Assembly (NCBI GenBank): GCA_025358395.1
Contig: JANYJT010000201.1
Location: forward strand, 1 to 7,032
From: Bacteroidia bacterium
GTDB taxonomy: Bacteria > Bacteroidota > Bacteroidia > Bacteroidales > Prolixibacteraceae
Direction: 5' to 3'
Length of the DNA: 7,032 nucleotides
Shown here: in pieces, positions 5,499-7,032 of the stretch
Layout of the letters: every line of letters begins with the position of its first letter
Position numbering within the stretch: the stretch's first letter is position 1
Position numbers and translations under genes: made by a program
Notes under the pieces: model-generated
Told to the model about the DNA's origin: nothing
What the model saw: only the letters and a program-made list of their open reading frames with translations
The model's database searches: none

Positions 5499-6902
5499 AT
5501 GATCTTACTTCCCGAGTCTTTTGAGAATAGGATGAGAATGATTCTGGGTCCTGAATTCCCGAAATTTAGTCATTCTTTCTCCAATCCGATTCACCACTCT
5601 ATTCGAATCAATCCCAAAAAATATTCCAAGGCCCTTGATTTGGAACCTGTTGCCTCATCCTCGACCGGTTTTTTTATTGGTCAACGCCCCATATTTACAC
5701 TGGATCCCCTGTTTCATGCGGGAGTTTATTATGTACAAGAATCCAGCTCCATGTTTCTGGAGCAATTCATTCGTCAGTACCCTCAAAAAAGATTGAAGGT
5801 ACTGGATTTGTGTGCCGCACCCGGCGGAAAATCAACACATGTAAGTTCCCTCCTATCGGACGATAGTCTGCTGGTTAGCAACGAAGTGATCCATTCGAGG
5901 GCCCTGGTATTGTCTGAAAATCTTAAGAAATGGGGCAACCCGAATGTCGTGGTAACCTGTAACGATCCCCGCGACTTTTCCCGGCTTCCCGGCTTCTTTG
6001 ATATTATTGTAGTGGATGCGCCCTGCTCGGGAGAAGGATTGTTTCATCGTGATCCATCCGCCATGAACGAATGGTCTGAAGTCAATGCCGACCATTGTGC
6101 ACAACGACAAAAGAGAATTCTGGCTGATGTATGGCCTGCCCTAGCCGAAAACGGTATGCTTGTCTACAGCACTTGTACATTTAATCCACAAGAAAACGAG
6201 GAGAATATCCAATGGCTGACAGAATTTGCTCTGGTGGAAGCCATTAAGTTGGATGTACCTGAGCATTGGAATATCGTTACCACTGATGCTGGAAATATTC
6301 CGTGCCACCGCTTTTATCCCCATCGCGTTAAAGGAGAGGGCTATTTTACTTCAGCTGTTTTGAAAAAGGAAAGTATCAAGATGGAGATTCGCTCCAAGGG
6401 CAAGACATCTTTGCAGCATGCAGGAAAATCCGAGCAAAATGTACTCAACTGTCTCACCGGGGATTATGACGTTTCACTGTTGAAATTTGAGGACAATTTT
6501 CTGGCATTTCCATCGGAACTACTTCAGTCACTTGATCAGATTAAATCCTCGCTCAGAATTGTTCATGCAGGTATCAAAATTGGGGAGATCAAACAGGGAA
6601 GTGTCGTTCCGGCCTATGAACTGGCGGTTTCCACCATTGTCAACCACAATCATTTTCCAGCTGTTGATCTAATTTTGGAGCAATCGATCAACTTCCTGAA
6701 AAGGGATGATTTTCCACTCGAATTTCAAGAGCGTGGATGGAACCTGATCACCTACCTTAACCATCCGCTCGGATGGGCAAAAAATATCGGTTCCCGCTTT
6801 AACAATGGGTATCCAAAAGAGTGGCGGATACGGATGTCTACATCCGAATTTTCCGGCGAAAGACTGGCAGAGGAGGCAGCGAAGTTCCCGATAAAAAGTT
6901 GA
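5499..6902 (+). CDS. rsmF: 16S rRNA (cytosine-C5) methyltransferase, RsmF/NOL1-NOP2-sun family
   Basis: A 467-residue SAM-dependent m5C RNA methyltransferase, close to the length of E. coli RsmF, which methylates C1407 of 16S rRNA. From the ATG, residues about 1-95 are the N-terminal RNA-binding part. VLDLCAAPGGKSTH (101-114) is the SAM-binding motif I, and DAPCSGEG holds the motif IV cysteine C176, which assists product release. YSTCTFNPQENEE holds C226, the motif VI nucleophile. The C-terminal part carries the RsmF-type PUA-like domain, with GIKIGEIKQGSVVPAYELA and a late HPLGWAKNIGSRFNNGYPKEWR block. The ATG at 5499 is preferred to the TTG at 5481 because MILLPESFENRM fits the family N terminus and the TTG lies in the predicted promoter. 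The target base is inferred from the family. The last codons and the stop fall inside a palindromic repeat. Confidence 0.93.
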   Translation: MILLPESFENRMRMILGPEFPKFSHSFSNPIHHSIRINPKKYSKALDLEPVASSSTGFFIGQRPIFTLDPLFHAGVYYVQESSSMFLEQFIRQYPQKRLKVLDLCAAPGGKSTHVSSLLSDDSLLVSNEVIHSRALVLSENLKKWGNPNVVVTCNDPRDFSRLPGFFDIIVVDAPCSGEGLFHRDPSAMNEWSEVNADHCAQRQKRILADVWPALAENGMLVYSTCTFNPQENEENIQWLTEFALVEAIKLDVPEHWNIVTTDAGNIPCHRFYPHRVKGEGYFTSAVLKKESIKMEIRSKGKTSLQHAGKSEQNVLNCLTGDYDVSLLKFEDNFLAFPSELLQSLDQIKSSLRIVHAGIKIGEIKQGSVVPAYELAVSTIVNHNHFPAVDLILEQSINFLKRDDFPLEFQERGWNLITYLNHPLGWAKNIGSRFNNGYPKEWRIRMSTSEFSGERLAEEAAKFPIKS

Positions 6903-6942
6903 GAGTTGAGAACTGAGAGTTGAGAGTTCTCAACTCTCAACT
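6897..6942. repeat. Perfect 18-base inverted repeat of 7-base units, likely terminator between convergent genes
   Basis: AGTTGAGAGTTGAGAACT at 6897-6914 is the exact reverse complement of 6925-6942, with a 10-base centre GAGAGTTGAG. The element is built from 7-base units: AGTTGAG twice, AACTGAG, AGTTGAG, then AGTT and two copies of CTCAACT. The centre can also pair with 6929-6938, giving an alternative 10-base stem with loop AGTT. On the minus strand the hairpin is followed by a five-base T-run (plus-strand A residues 6893-6897), so it resembles an intrinsic terminator for the minus-strand gene ending at 6947. On the plus strand no T-run follows. The rsmF stop codon (6900-6902) lies in the left arm. 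Confidence 0.88.
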
Positions 6943-6946
6943 AAAT

Positions 6947-7032
6947 TTAGTCCATTCTAGACTTATAATCCTCGTAGCCAAACTCACGAAGCAATTTAAA
7001 TCCGGTCTCGTCATTCCAAATGCCAATCGAAG
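6947..7032 (-). CDS. C-terminal end of an unidentified protein (partial)
   Basis: On the minus strand one frame is open from the window edge for 27 residues to a TAA at 6947-6949. It contains GIWNDETGF and LLREFGYEDY and ends in SRMD. The composition, with mixed aromatic, charged and Gly residues, looks like real coding sequence, and the stop falls four bases before the hairpin that would terminate this strand. I do not recognise the family from so short a piece. A second minus-strand frame is also open over this interval, so the call rests on composition and position. Confidence 0.5.
   Translation of the reverse strand, partial: SIGIWNDETGFKLLREFGYEDYKSRMD

Overview
The window looks like a stretch of Bacteroidota chromosome, probably from a marine or anaerobic Bacteroidia-type lineage. 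The clues are promoter -7 boxes of the Bacteroidota form TAnnTTTG in front of three genes, start codons with no clear Shine-Dalgarno sequence, moderately AT-rich codons, and family-level resemblance of every recognisable protein to Bacteroidota homologues. The lineage is inferred from these features; no marker gene was placed on a tree.

Left part (1-2491): the C-terminal catalytic end of a 7TM-HD phosphohydrolase (PgpH/YqfF type, cut by the window edge) is followed after 4 bases by a secreted C1B cysteine peptidase (bleomycin hydrolase/PepC type). A 163-base gap then holds a promoter and a structured leader for ribosomal protein L19 (rplS), which ends in a strong intrinsic terminator. Middle (2555-3475): a YitT-family membrane protein with a DUF2179 tail. 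At 3477-3615 a long inverted repeat made of 8-base units fills the gap between this gene and the convergent two-gene minus-strand unit.

The minus-strand unit (3621-5422) is the least ordinary part. Its first gene encodes a 482-residue protein with six degenerate helical repeats of about 36 residues, followed by a GH16-like jelly-roll domain that has lost both catalytic glutamates and has no signal peptide. Its second gene, 14 bases downstream, encodes a 112-residue stand-alone PAS protein. Together they could be a cytoplasmic binding/sensing pair, but this is inference.

Right part (5476-7032): a divergent promoter drives an RsmF-type 16S rRNA m5C methyltransferase. Its stop codon lies inside a second palindrome (18-base perfect arms), which separates it from the C-terminal end of an unidentified convergent minus-strand gene cut by the window edge. 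No tRNA, rRNA, CRISPR array, transposase or phage gene is seen, and there is no gene-free stretch above 300 bases.
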